From contig CALSCO010001097.1 in assembly GCA_943704415.1 (NCBI GenBank), positions 1 to 28,072 of the forward strand: 28,072 nt of DNA, written 5' to 3'. The position numbers were made by a program, and so were the translations under genes. The stretch comes from Parvularia atlantis (Eukaryota > Opisthokonta > Rotosphaerida). The notes under the pieces were generated by a model that made no database searches, had not been told where the DNA came from, and saw nothing but the letters and a program-made list of their open reading frames with translations. This document shows, piece after piece, positions 13,553 through 23,788 of this stretch (within the stretch, counting starts at the first letter, position 1; each line of letters begins with the position of its first letter).

Positions 13553-16319
13553 TTACAGCGCCAGCTGCACGCTCACGTGCAGCCATGGGTGCCGCAACAT
13601 GTCGTCGGCCGAGTAGCGCTGCTTCGGGTCGACCACGAGCAGGTTGCACACGAGGTCGATGGCTGCCGGGCCGCGTGAGCGGCGCGAAGGGCAGCAGCTG
13701 CAGAACGCACCGTTGTCCGAGACATCGCCAAAGTAGTCGTCCGGGAAGTTGAACTTGCCCATGAGGATCTGCTGCTCCACTGGCTCGCCCTCGTCGAACG
13801 GGAACACGCCGCCGAGGCTAGCGCACGACATCAGCCAGCCGCCATGTGGCACGCGCGCGCAGTCACACGCCGCAACGCACCACGCGTACAGGATCACGCC
13901 CGTGCTCCACAGGTCCGCCGCCTTGGTGTAGCCCGTGCTCGACTTGTTGAGGATCTCAGGCGCTGTAGGTGCGCATGCATTATCAGCGACGTCACGCGTG
14001 CGCGGTCCGCGCCCCGCACCGACGTAGGCCGGCGTGCCCACGACCGACTTGAGGAACGACTTGCCGCCGATGATGTTGGCGAAGCCAAAGTCGGCAATCT
14101 TGAGCCGCAGCACCTTGTCCTCCACGCTCAGCAGGAGGTTCTCGGGCTGCAGGTGCAAGCACGCCTCGGTCAGCCTGTGCACGTGCCCTGCAAGCACAAC
14201 CACGGCACCTTCAGGTCACGGTGCACCACGCCGCGGTCGTGCAGGTACTTGACGCCGACGGCCAGCTGGTGGAACAGGAACTTGCCCTCGTCCTCGGTAA
14301 TGCGCCCGCGCTTCTCGACGTAGCCGAGCAGGTCGCCGCCCTGGACGCTGCGCGGCGTGCGGCGAAAGCGCGTGAGCGTCGTGACGCGCACTCAGGGCCG
14401 CGGCACGCACAGCTCCATGTACATCAGCAGGGTCTCGCGCTCGTCAAATACGGCAAACAGCCGGATGACCTGCGGCTGCGCGGGAGGTCAGGCATAACCT
14501 CGACCGCAGTGAAAGCGCACGTGTCGCAGCTGGCTCAGGATCGAGATCTCACGCTTGAGGTGGCGCGTGCTCTCGGGCTTGCGGCCTGCGCGCGCGCGCG
14601 CGCGTCAGCTCGGCAGCGCGCAGAGTGCCGCACGCGCTCACCCCAGAAGCGCTTCTTGTCGATGATCTTGACCGCGAGCTGCTGCCCGTTGCGCTTGTTC
14701 TTCGCGACCTTGACGATGCCAAACTGGCCGCTGCGGGCGGGCGCGACGGTGAGCATCGGGGCACTGCCTCGAGGAGAGCGCGCACCGGCCCAGCTCCTTG
14801 TCGGTGATCTCAAAGTCGTCGAGCGTGTACTCGCCCTGCTGCGGCACAAAGTCCTCCTGCGCGGCCGCGTCAGCACGCCCACACAGGCAGCCAGCCGCAC
14901 GGCACGCCGCGCACCAGCACCGCGACCTCCTGCTGCCACGCCGCGTTCTCGCTCTGCGGCGACGCCTCGGCCGAGTCGGACGCGGGCGCCGTGGCCGCCT
15001 GCGATGGTCTCCTCTTGCTCGCGACGTCGATCTTCATGCCGGCGACGTGCGGCGTGACGGCGCTCAAGCCCTGCTGCGCGCGCGCGTTCGACACTGGTGC
15101 ACGCGCGCTCGCTGGCACGCTTTACCGCATCAGCAGTCTCGTTCGAGCTCGCGGTCAATGTGGTCGACACTGTTCCGTTGCTGCTGCCGTCTTCCTGCGG
15201 CACCGCACCTGTCAGCCGGCCGGCCAGCGAGTGCAGAGAAGCACGGGGCGCACCAGCATTGCCGCGGCCTCCTCCTCGTCCTCGTCGTCCATTGGCACGA
15301 TCGAGTCCATCTTGAGCTTGCTGTCGCCCATGGGCATGATGATAAGCGACGCGCGCGCGAGGTTGTGCATGTAGACGCTGTGCTTGGCGGCCTGTGCGGT
15401 GCCGTGAGGCCGCGGCGCACAACGCGCGATCGGCGCCCCGCGCACGTTGAGCCGGTACTGCTCGTCGCGCTTGAACGCGGCGCGGTTGCTCTTGGAGTTT
15501 GTGCGGCGGTCGTTGACCTTGCGTGCTATTGCCGGGTCGACCATGGCCAGCGGGAGGGCGAGCGCCTGAAGTGTGCCGCCTGCGATCGCGCGCGCGCGCG
15601 CGCGCGGTGAGATGAAGCTGAGACGTGGTCAAAACTCGCGCACCGGACAGCGACAGGCATGAGTGGCTCTTGGACGCGGCGAGGCAGTCCCAGTGCGCGT
15701 CGATGCCGCAGCCTGCCGCGCATCAGGCTTCGTCAGCACAGCAGCAGCAAAGCAGCCAAAGCGGGCGCACGGGTGCAGCGGTAGCCCTGCTTGCTCAGAC
15801 CCCAGACAAACTTGTTGCAGATCTGGCACCACGTCGGGTGCGAGTACGTGTGCACGTCAAATAGGTGCGGTGCCGTGTCGGGCATGACCTCGCGCTTGCT
15901 GGCGGCGCGCCCGATCGTCCCCAGCGCGCGCCCGATCCCCGACGTGCGCCGGCTGTGACCTGATTGGGTGCCGGCGGATCTTGAGCAACGATACGGCGCG
16001 CACGAGATCACGCGCAGAGGGCGCACCGTCACCCGCGGCGGGCGGCGGCGCGCAGTCTTCGCCGGCCTTGGTCAGGCACTCCTTGTGGTAGTACCTGAGG
16101 CACTCTGCGCGCGTTTTTGGTGGGCGGCGCGTGTTTACCGGCTGAACGACGCGCAGGGCGACGCGCGGCGGCACCTGTGCAGTGCGAGGCCTGCTTGTAC
16201 ATGCCCCAGATGAACTTGTCGCAGTAGGCGCAGGTCGTCGGCGTGAGCAGGTTGACGTCCTGCACCTTGTGCGCCGCGCCGCCCGCGGCCTTGCCGCTGC
16301 CGCTGCCCGTCGTCGCCAT
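13553..16319 (-). CDS. Protein kinase D-like kinase (two C1 domains + CAMK kinase)
   Basis: This is a diacylglycerol-responsive Ser/Thr kinase by architecture. Sixteen exons (629 aa): 16319-16175, 16104-16012, 15959-15771, 15712-15644, 15579-15254, 15194-15126, 15073-14927, 14856-14786, 14730-14642, 14585-14521, 14475-14411, 14347-14209, 14146-14020, 13962-13884, 13817-13711, 13662-13553. C1A is about residues 17-66 (HKVQ, CAYC, CTEC, YYHKEC) and C1B 111-161 (HLFD, CQIC, CTRC, AHWDC). The kinase is about 361-622: glycine loop GRGQFG, lysine in LAVKIID, HRDLKPENLLL, DFGFANIIGGKSF. The activation loop SFLKSVVGTPAYVAPE keeps both serines used to activate protein kinase D. Between C1B and kinase lies an acidic, Ser-rich linker; no PH domain is recognisable. 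Exon 2/3 boundaries are the least certain. Confidence 0.85.
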
Positions 16320-16557
16320 TTGCGCAGTCAAAAGAAAGCCTCACGAAAACACGAGCGCACGCAGCTGTGATGCCTGCGCAACACCCGCAGAGCCGAAAAC
16401 ACGAGAACACACGCAGCAGTCGCATAACGTCTGGTGGAAACATGAGCGCACGCGCAGCAGAAGCCTGACAGGCAAGCGGGAAACATGAGCTCACGCGGCG
16501 TGGTACAAAGACGGTTTTTGGCGCGCATTTCGCTCTCTTGGCGCCACAGCGGACCCG
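16320..16557. promoter_or_regulatory. Divergent promoter kinase D-like / SPT16
   Basis: This 238-bp spacer between start codons holds four copies of a GAAA(A)CAYGAG..CAC motif and, near the SPT16 start, an E2F-like word TTTTTGGCGCGC (16515-16526) plus TTGGCGCC (16538-16545). It is noticeably richer in A than flanking coding DNA. E2F-type sites upstream of a FACT subunit would fit S-phase expression, by analogy with other eukaryotes. Confidence 0.6.
16345..16496 (+). repeat. Four-copy promoter motif GAAA(A)CAYGAGNNCAC
   Basis: Copies lie at 16345-16364, 16395-16416, 16436-16457 and 16478-16496, with start-to-start spacing of about 50, 41 and 42 bp. All share GAAA(A)CA(C/T)GAG followed by CAC and, in three copies, CGCAG or CGCGCAG. 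A fifth copy is in the other large divergent promoter (12828-12843). The sequence between copies is not conserved, which argues for separate protein-binding sites instead of a simple tandem duplication. Confidence 0.7.
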
Positions 16558-19500
16558 ATGGCCGACGGCGCGGGCGGCGGCGAGGTGCGCATCGACGGCC
16601 GGCTGTTTGCGCGGCGGCTCGGGCGGCTGCTGGCGAGGTGACGTGCACGTGCTGCTGCTGGCTGCTGCTGCTGCTGCTGCTGACGGCGCCGCGTTCGTGC
16701 GCAGCTGGAAGGCTGGTAGCGGGTTCCTCGGCGCCGACGCCGTCGCGTTCGTCGTGGGCAAGTCGGACGAGGCGACGTACGTCAAGTCGCAGGCGATGCA
16801 GGTGCGTGGTGTGCGCGTGTGCGGCACATGCGGCGCGTGACGGCTGAGCGCGCGCGCGCGCGCGCGCGGCAGCTCTGGCTGCTCGGCTACGAGTTTGCCG
16901 AGACCGTCTTTGTGCTCACGGCGACGGCACTCTTCGTGCTCACGAGCAACAAGAAGGGTGCGCGCGCGCCCGCGTGCGCCTCACATCGGTCGCACTGCTG
17001 ACGTGTGACGCGCAGCCGCGTACCTCAAGCCGCTGCAGGCCATGGAGCTGCCCGTCCCGCTCGAGATCATCGAGCGCCAGAAGACCGACAGCCAGACCGA
17101 CAAGCTCGCCGAGCTGCTCAAGGCCATCAAGGGCGCCGCCAAGGATCTGGCAAGCCGCGGCATGAGCGGGCCACGTGGAGGCGCGCTGACGGCGATCGCG
17201 CGCGCGCACGCAGAAGACGATGGGCGCCCTGCCAAAGGAGACATACAAGGGCACACTCATAGCCGACTTTGCCCAGGCGCTGCAGCAGCAGTCGATCGCG
17301 CTGGTGCACAAGCGCGTGCGCCTCCATGCGAGCCTCGGGCTCAAAGCGTTGTGCGGCCGCAGGTCGACGTGACCGAGGGCGTGGCCGGCGTGCTCGGCGT
17401 GAAGGACGAGGAGGAGCTGGTGCGCGCGCTCTCGCGGCGGCCGCCGAAGCAGCGCCGTGCTGACGACGCGCGCAGGTCGCCGTCAAGCAGGCCGCCGAGG
17501 TCGCGACCGACACGCTCGCCAACGTCGTCATCGCGCGCCTCGAGGAGGTCATTGAGCAGAGCCAGCAGGTCACGCACGCCGCGCTCACGGAGCAGTTCAA
17601 CGACATCCTCAGCGACCCGGCCAAGCTCAAGCGCAAGGCCAAGCTGTCCGAGTCGGTGCGGCTGCGGCCCCGCGCGTCGCCGCCGGGCGCTCACACGCGC
17701 GCACAACAAGATCGTCACCGACAACGTCGAGGGCGCGTACGACCCCGTGGTCCAGTCGGGCGGCAAGTACAGCGTCAAGTACACGGCGACGTCGAACGAG
17801 GACACGCTCAAGGCAACGCGCACACCCGACAGTGGCATGCCCCCTGCGCAGCAACTGACGTGCGCGCGCTCGCCCGCAGTTTGACACGATCCTACTCTCG
17901 CTCGGCGTGCGCTACCGCAACTACTGCGCCAACATCATGCGCACGATCTTCATCGACCCGACCAAGGTACGCTACACACGCACTGCTGCTGGCGATGGTG
18001 CTCTGACGCCGCCGTGTGTAGGAGCAAGAGGAGAACTACCGCATCCTGCTTGAGCTGCGCGCGCACCTGTTCAAGGTGCTGCTGCCGGGGCACCGCTTTC
18101 GTACGCGTGCCGCTCACGCTTGCGCGCCGGGCGCCAGCTCATGGTCGAGGGCGCGAAGATGAGCGAGGTCTACACGGCCGCGCGGTCCTTTGTGGAGCAG
18201 AAGAACGCGGCGCTGAAGGACAACTTTGTCAAAGACGTCGGCTTCTCGGTGCGCTGCCGCGTTGTGCTGTGCCGTGCCGTGCCGTACTGCTGCGGCTGAC
18301 GCGTGCTTGCGCGCATCAGATGGGCCTAGAGTACCGCGAGCGCCCGTACGTGCTGGACGAGCGCACCGCGCACAAGCTCAAGCTTGGGATGGTCTTCAGC
18401 GTTGTGCTCGGCTTCACCGACCTCAAGACGCAGCGCGGCGGCAGCGAGCACACGTGCGCGCCACTGTGCTCATGCGCGCACGTCGGGGCTGAGCCGTGCA
18501 CCGCACGCAGCTACGCGCTCCAACTCGGCGACACGGTCATCATCACGGCCGAGGGCGCGCGGCCGCTGACGGCCAAGGTGCGCGCGCGCGCGCGCACGAG
18601 TACGGTGCCTTGACGCCAGTGCTCACGCTGCCGCGGCAGCACAACGCCAAGCTGTCCAATGTGTCGTACAACCTCGGGCCGGACGACGCGCAGGGCGGGG
18701 CCGACGCCGCGGCCGCGCAGCCGCGCAGCCGCGGAGGGAACGCCGACGCCATGGACGTTGAGGAGGGCAGCTCGACGCGCAAGAGCCGCCGCGCCAACAA
18801 GGTCGACGCGTACGAGGAGGCGCAGCGCGTTCAGCGGCAGGCCGAGCTGATGAGCCAGCGCATCAAGGAGGTGCGCACGCGTGACGCCGCACAAGCTTGC
18901 GCGGCCTGACGGCGTGCGGGCGGCGGCGGCAGGGCCTCAAGCGCTTTGGGTCGGGCGGCGAGGGCGAGGAGGAGATCAAGCCGCGGCGCATCGACGTGTA
19001 CAAGAATCCGGACAGCTTGCCCAGCGAGCTGCGGCCCAAGGCATGGCTCCGCGCGCGCCTGCGCTCTCGGTGGCAGCTCACGCGCGGCCCGCAGATCACC
19101 GTCGACGACAAGCGCGACTGCATCATCCTGCCGATCTTTGGTCAGCCCGTGCCGTTCCACGTCGCGACGATCAAGACGGTCTGGGCGCTTGCTGTACTGC
19201 CGCTCAGCCTTCCTCACGGTGATAGCCGCCCCGCGCAGATGAAGCGCACGGACCTCGACAAGGTGCCGGTGCTGCAGATCACCTTCAGCAAGCCGCACGA
19301 GGCCATGGCCATCCCCGCCACGGCGATCGAGGACCAGCCGTACATCCGCCAGATCAACTTGCGCACGACCGACGGCAGGCACTTGCAGGAGATCCAGAGC
19401 CGCATCACGGTGCGCGCGCGCGCGCGCTTGTGTGCATGCCGCCGCGTTCACGCACGCGCCCAGTCGCTGCGCAAGGGCTTCCTCGAGCGCGAGAAGAACG

Positions 19501-21556
19501 AAAAGGAGCAGGCAAGCATGCGCGACCAGGTGTGTGCGGCCGGGTGCTGTTGCGACGTCGGCCGCTGCTCATGTGTGGCGCAGGGGGCGCTCGAGGTCGT
19601 GCGCGGCTCGGTCGAGCGCCTGCGCGACGTGCTTGTGCGGTGCGCGCGCCTCTGCGCTGCGGCCGCGCGGGCGCCCGTGCTCACACTCGCACAGGCCCGT
19701 CATGGTCGACAACAAGCGCACGCTCGGCGACGTCGAGCTGCACGGCAACGGCATCCGCTACACATCCATGTCGGGCAAGAAGATCGGTACGGGCGCACAC
19801 CTCGTCTGCAGCGGCGGCAACGTGCTGAGCAGCGCCGCCGCCGTCGCCGCGCGCAGACATCCTCTTCTCCAACATCAAACACCTGATCTACCAGCCGAGC
19901 GAGAACGAGTTCATCACGCTGCTGCACCTGAGCCTGCGCCACCCGATCATGGTCGGCAACAAGAAGATCAAGGTGTGAGCGAGCGCGCGCTCATGCCCGC
20001 ATGCACCTACTGACGCGCGCGCTCTCACAGGACATCCAGTTCTACCGCGAGATTCAGAGCGCGATGTCAGACGACCACGGTGCGGCCGTGCGACCGCTGC
20101 ACAGCGCACAGCGGCCGCTTTCTTGACGCTGCGCCGTCTCGCAGGCCGCGGCATGGCCGACCAGTACGACCGCGACGAGCTCGAGAAGGAGCAGCGCGAG
20201 CGCGCGGTGCGCCCTTTCTCCGCCTTGCTCGCCCTGTGCCCGCGCAGCTGATGCTTGTGTGTCCCGTCCTCAGGAGCGCAAGCAGCACGAGCGCGACTTC
20301 AAGGACTTTGGCAAGAAGATCGTCGAGAAGGCGATCAAGGAGGTGCACCGGCCCGCACGCGCGTCGCAGCCCGCGCTGAGCGTCCCGCGCAGTCCAAGAT
20401 TACGCTCGAGCTCGACCGGCCCATCCGCGCCGACAAGGACGAGGAGAACCCGACGTTCTTTGGCACGCCGTTCCGCAGGTGCGCCGCGGCGTGCAACGGG
20501 CGGAGCAAGCAGAAGCTGACATGCGCGCAGCACCGTGCTCATGCGCCCGACCGTGCACGCGCTCGTGCAGCTGATCGAGCTGCCGTGGACGGTCGTGTCG
20601 CTGGACGACGTCGAGCTGGCCGTGTGCGAGCGTGTGCAGGTGCGCTGCACACACAAACCGCGTCGCTGCAATGGGTCTCACCTGGGCGCGGCCCCGCGCA
20701 GCCCGGTGTCACGCGCAGCTTCGACGTCGTCTTCATCAACAAGAACCTGAAGGAGTTCACGCCGGTCAACTCGATCAAGATCGAGGAGCTGGCCAAGGTC
20801 CAGAAGTGGCTCACGTGCGTCTGCTGCGGCCGCGCCTCGTGCGCGCGCAATCAAGCGCTGCTGCTGCCCAGCTCGTGCGACATCCCGTATATCGAGAACC
20901 TGAAGAACACGAACTGGACCGAGGTGCTCAAGGAGATCAACAAGGACCCCGGCGGCTTCTACGAGGACGGCGGGTGGAAGCACGCCTTTCAGGACGACGA
21001 GGTGGATGAGGTGCGTCTGCGTCGCGGTCGCGGTCACTTGGGGCGTGCGGCTGAGCAGCGCGCCGGCAGAGCGAGAGCGAGGAGGAGGGCGAGCCGGAGG
21101 AGGACGCCTCGGCCGCGCCCGAGGGAGCCGAAAAGGCCGTCGCGGCCAAGGAAAAGAAGAAGAAGAAGAAGGACGAGGTGTGCACGCTTGTGCTGGCAGG
21201 CCGCGCTCGTTGACTGAGCCACGGCGGGCGCAGGACGAGTCGGACGAGGACTTTGTCGACAGCGAGTCGGACGAGGAGGAGGAGGAGAGCGACGAGTACG
21301 AGGACGACGACGACGCCAGCGCCGACGAGGATGAGCCGGAGAACGAGGACGAGATGTCGGACATCGCCGCGACAGGTACGCGCGGGTGCACCAGCGGACG
21401 CGGTCGCTCACAGGCGCGTGCGCGCGCACAGACGACGAGGACGAGGATGAGGAGGACGACGACGACGACCGGCGACGCAAGTCGGCCAAGGGCGCCGCGC
21501 CGGTCAAGCGCAAGAGCGACGCGGTCGAGACCGACAGGAAAAAGGCGCGCAAGTAG
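16558..21556 (+). CDS. SUPT16H: FACT complex subunit SPT16
   Basis: SPT16 is the large FACT subunit, a nuclear histone chaperone that takes apart and rebuilds H2A-H2B during transcription and replication. Thirty-one exons give 1067 aa (human 1047). Starts: 16558, 16705, 16873, 17016, 17214, 17363, 17476, 17711, 17880, 18022, 18138, 18320, 18511, 18640, 18933, 19095, 19239, 19464, 19584, 19695, 19857, 20031, 20145, 20274, 20393, 20531, 20702, 20872, 21070, 21234, 21432. Matches run throughout: LWLLGYEFAETVFVL, PVVQSGGKYSVKY, SLGVRYRNYCANIMRT, YALQLGDTVII, SNVSYNL, PIFGQPVPFHVATIK, DILFSNIKHLIYQP, DIQFYREI, TEVLKEINKDPGGFYEDGGW. The C-terminus is the expected acidic tail, interrupted by a lysine run (KEKKKKKKDE) and ending in a basic nuclear signal (VKRKSDAVETDRKKARK). 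The N-terminal aminopeptidase-like, dimerisation and middle domains are all represented. Confidence 0.97.
16638..16704 (+). repeat. (CTG)n repeat inside SPT16 intron 1
   Basis: About ten CTG units (16651-16682) fill the middle of the first SPT16 intron and run straight into CTGAC, the presumed branch site. Expansion or contraction of this repeat would change the donor-to-branch distance directly. Confidence 0.8.
16848..16868. repeat. (CG)n run at an intron 3' end (SPT16)
   Basis: Twenty-one bases of alternating G and C precede the acceptor GGCAG of SPT16 intron 2. Similar runs occur inside other introns at 7517-7533, 14588-14604, 15587-15606, 18580-18593 and 19412-19425. None lies in an exon. 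Confidence 0.85.
17150..17213 (+). other. GC-AG intron in SPT16 (after exon 4)
   Basis: The exon ends AAGGATCTG and the intron begins GCAAGC, a good GC-AG donor; it contains CTGAC and ends ACGCAG. Phase 0 joining gives KGAAKDL then KTMGALPKETYKG. GT dinucleotides in the area are in the wrong phase. Confidence 0.65.
17813..17879 (+). other. GC-AG intron in SPT16 (after exon 8)
   Basis: The exon ends ACGCTCAAG; the intron begins GCAACGCGCA, has CTGAC, and ends CCCGCAG. Phase 0 joining gives SNEDTLK then FDTILLSLGVRYRNYC, matching the yeast and human SPT16 order. Confidence 0.85.
19041..19094 (+). other. GC-AG intron in SPT16 (after exon 15)
   Basis: The exon ends CGGCCCAAG; the intron begins GCATGGCTCC, has CTCAC, and ends CCCGCAG. 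It is 54 nt and in frame without stops, so retention would only add 18 residues (AWLRARL...). Comparison with human SPT16 favours removal but does not prove it. Confidence 0.6.
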
Positions 21557-21588
21557 GATGTCTGCTGTTGTGCAACAACGGACGGTGG
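21557..21588. other. Convergent gap SPT16 / DDX47
   Basis: This is the tightest convergent pair: 32 bp between stop codons. It contains TGTTGTGCAACAAC, an imperfect inverted word, and no polyadenylation hexamer. Confidence 0.8.
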
Positions 21589-23620
21589 TCACTTGCCGCC
21601 CTTCTTGAAGCGCTTCCTCGCGTGCCCCTTACCGCTAGCCGCGCCGCCACGGCTCGACCCCGCGCCTGCGTCTGTGCGCGCGGGCGGCGTTGTCAGCGCA
21701 GCCGACACCTCGTTCGCGCGCGCGTGCCTTCGTCGCCGCCGTCGCCCCCGGCCGCCGACGACGCCGAGCGCTTGTTGCGGATCCCGCCCGACTCCTTCAT
21801 CTCCTGCGCTTGGCCGTCAGCGCGCGGCACAGGCGCCGCCTACGCCCACGAACCATCGTCGCGAAGCGCTGCGCCTCGCCCACGCGCTCCGACAGCAGCA
21901 GCACCTGCTCCTCCTCGCACGGGAACTGGTCCATCTTCTTGCCGATGAGCTCCTCGATCCGCTGGAACAGCTCGACGTCGTACTGCGTCACCATCGTGAT
22001 CGACTTGCCCGAGCGGCCCGCGCGCGCCGTGCGGCCGACGCGGTGGATGTAGTCCTGGCGGCGGGCGGACAGGTCGTCAGCGCATGCGCGTCGCCGCGCA
22101 CGTTGTGTGCCTGTGCGTGCCTTCGAGTGCTGCGGGATGTCGTAGTTGACGACGACGTCGACTGCGGGGATGTCGAGACCGCTGCGCCGCAACGCGAGCT
22201 GCGTCAGGCGCAGGCCGCTTGGCGAGGCTGACCGCACCGGCTGGCCACGTCCGTCGCCAGCAGGATGCTGCGCGAGCCCGACTTGAACTTGTTGAGCGCG
22301 CCGAGACGGTTGGGCTGCGTCATGGCGCCATGCAGCGGGATCGCCGAGAAGCTGCGCCGCCCGCGCCCGCGCCCGCGTCCGTGTCAGCACGGGCGAGCGC
22401 GTCCGCGCCCGAGGCAGACCGCACCCGAGGTTGCGCAGCATCAGCGTCACGCGCTGCGTGCTGCTCTGCGTGTTGGTGAAGACAATCATTGAGCTGCCGG
22501 CCATCTCGTTCAGCAGGAACGTCAGGTAAACGTCCTTGTACTTGGCCGGGATGAACAGGTAGTACTGCAGCAGCGTGTCGACGGTTGAGTACCTGCGGCG
22601 ATGGACGATCAGCCAGCCGGTCGCTGCCGCCAACGCGCCTGCGCGCGCACGCACTTTGCCGCGACCTCGATCTTGACCGGGTCGGTCAGCGACGCACGCT
22701 GCAGCTTCGCGACCTTGCTCGTCATCGTGGCCGAGAACAGGAACGTGCGCCGTTGCGCCGGGATGACCTGCGCCGCGCACGCTCGTCAGAGTCTGCGGGC
22801 CACTGCTCCAGGCCCTGCTCACCTTGAGCACTTTTGTGATCTCCTCCTCAAAGTCCATGTTGAGCAGCCGGTCGGCCTCGTCCAGCACCTGTGCGCGCGC
22901 GAGCGGTCAGTCGCAGCCATGCGCAGCGGGCGAACGTGAGCGCGCACGAGGAACTTGAGGCTGCGCAACGAGAAGCCCTTGGTGTTCTCGAGGTGGTCGA
23001 CGATGCGTCCGGGCGTGCACACGACGATGTGCGGCTTCTTGGACAGGGCGATCGCCTGCGTGTGTGGCACGTGTCCGTCGGTGTCGCGCACGACCAGATC
23101 GCGTTCGCGCTGCCGCACCTGCGTCATCATGTCGACGCCGCCGACGACGACGGTCGAGCGCACGCCGACGATCGCGCCGAGCGCCTCGACTTGCTCCGAA
23201 ATCTGGAAGGCGAGCTCGCTGCGGCCGCACGTGAGCCGCGATCTCTGCGTCGCCCACGAGACACGGCGCGCACCGCGTCGGCGCCATGATCAGCGCAAAC
23301 AGCGGCTGCGGCGCGTCGAGCAGCGCGGCGAGGATCGGCAGGACAAACGCGCCGGTCTTGCCCGAGCCGGTCTTGGCCAGGCCGATGATGTCGCGCCCCT
23401 GCAGCGCCACGGGGATGGCCTCGCGCTGGATGTCGGTCGGCGCCGTCCACTTGAGCTTGTCGCACGCTGCGCCGCCGATCGCGCGGCATCGGCATCGGCA
23501 CCACAGCACGATGAGGCGGGTAGACTGCGCACCTTCGCACAGCGCAGGCGGCAGCCCAAGCGCCGCGAACGACGTCGGCGGCGCCGCCTCCTCGGCGTCG
23601 TTCGCCACATGGCCGTCCAT
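21589..23620 (-). CDS. DDX47: DEAD-box RNA helicase DDX47 / Rrp3
   Basis: This nucleolar ATP-dependent RNA helicase acts in 18S rRNA maturation. Twelve exons, 456 aa (human 455): 23620-23533, 23466-23274, 23218-23119, 23055-22948, 22888-22823, 22767-22655, 22592-22425, 22351-22238, 22181-22121, 22054-21854, 21803-21728, 21671-21589. All core motifs are present in order: Q motif in [12 protein letters not shown], motif [52 protein letters not shown]. The stretch [17 protein letters not shown] is diagnostic of DDX47/Rrp3. The C-terminus is basic ([12 protein letters not shown]), as is usual for nucleolar members. Motif I has Lys where human has Glu (AETGSGKT), outside the ATP-contacting core. 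Two introns begin with GC (read on the minus strand). Start ATG 23620 opens [14 protein letters not shown]. Confidence 0.97.
21672..21727 (-). other. GC-AG intron 11 in DDX47
   Basis: The exon ends GGCGACGAAG; the intron starts GCACGCGCGC, contains CTGAC, and ends GCACAG. Phase 1 joining leads into the basic tail ...[20 protein letters not shown] and the TGA stop. Confidence 0.75.
22055..22120 (-). other. GC-AG intron 9 in DDX47
   Basis: The exon ends CACTCGAAG; the intron starts GCACGCACAG, contains CTGAC, and ends CGCCAG. Phase 0 joining gives NYDIPQHSK then [14 protein letters not shown], identical in layout to human DDX47 ([18 protein letters not shown]). The 22 in-frame codons of the intron have no counterpart in other members. 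Confidence 0.93.
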
Positions 23621-23788
23621 CGTTCCTTCTACGTCCCGCAAGCAATCGATGTACAACTGCTGTACTCTCGGTCCAGCTTGAAGGGACAGCCACGCTAGAT
23701 ATTGATTCAGACGCTCCTTGATCACTGCGCTTAGATTCCATCTACAAAGAGCGCGTACATACGCACTTCGACAAGCAGCCGCGTCACG
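23621..23788. promoter_or_regulatory. Divergent promoter DDX47 / TRPC4AP
   Basis: This 168-bp spacer between start codons is clearly more AT-rich than its surroundings (for example TAGATATTGATTCAG near 23695-23709 and TTAGATTCCATCTACAAAG near 23730-23748). No CCAAT box and no copy of the GAAACAYGAG motif were found. It must carry both 5' UTRs. Confidence 0.6.

Noticed and set aside
15385-15425. Possible short intron inside kinase exon 5
   Set aside because: A GTGCGC...GCACAG stretch of 29 nt is present, but removing it breaks the frame into the next exon, and the sequence reads through without stops.
18454-18510. Extra GC-AG donor at 18448 in SPT16
   Set aside because: A GC donor there is in phase, but the GT donor at 18454 is also in phase and gives a better match (EHTYALQLGD against human EEKTYALFIGD).
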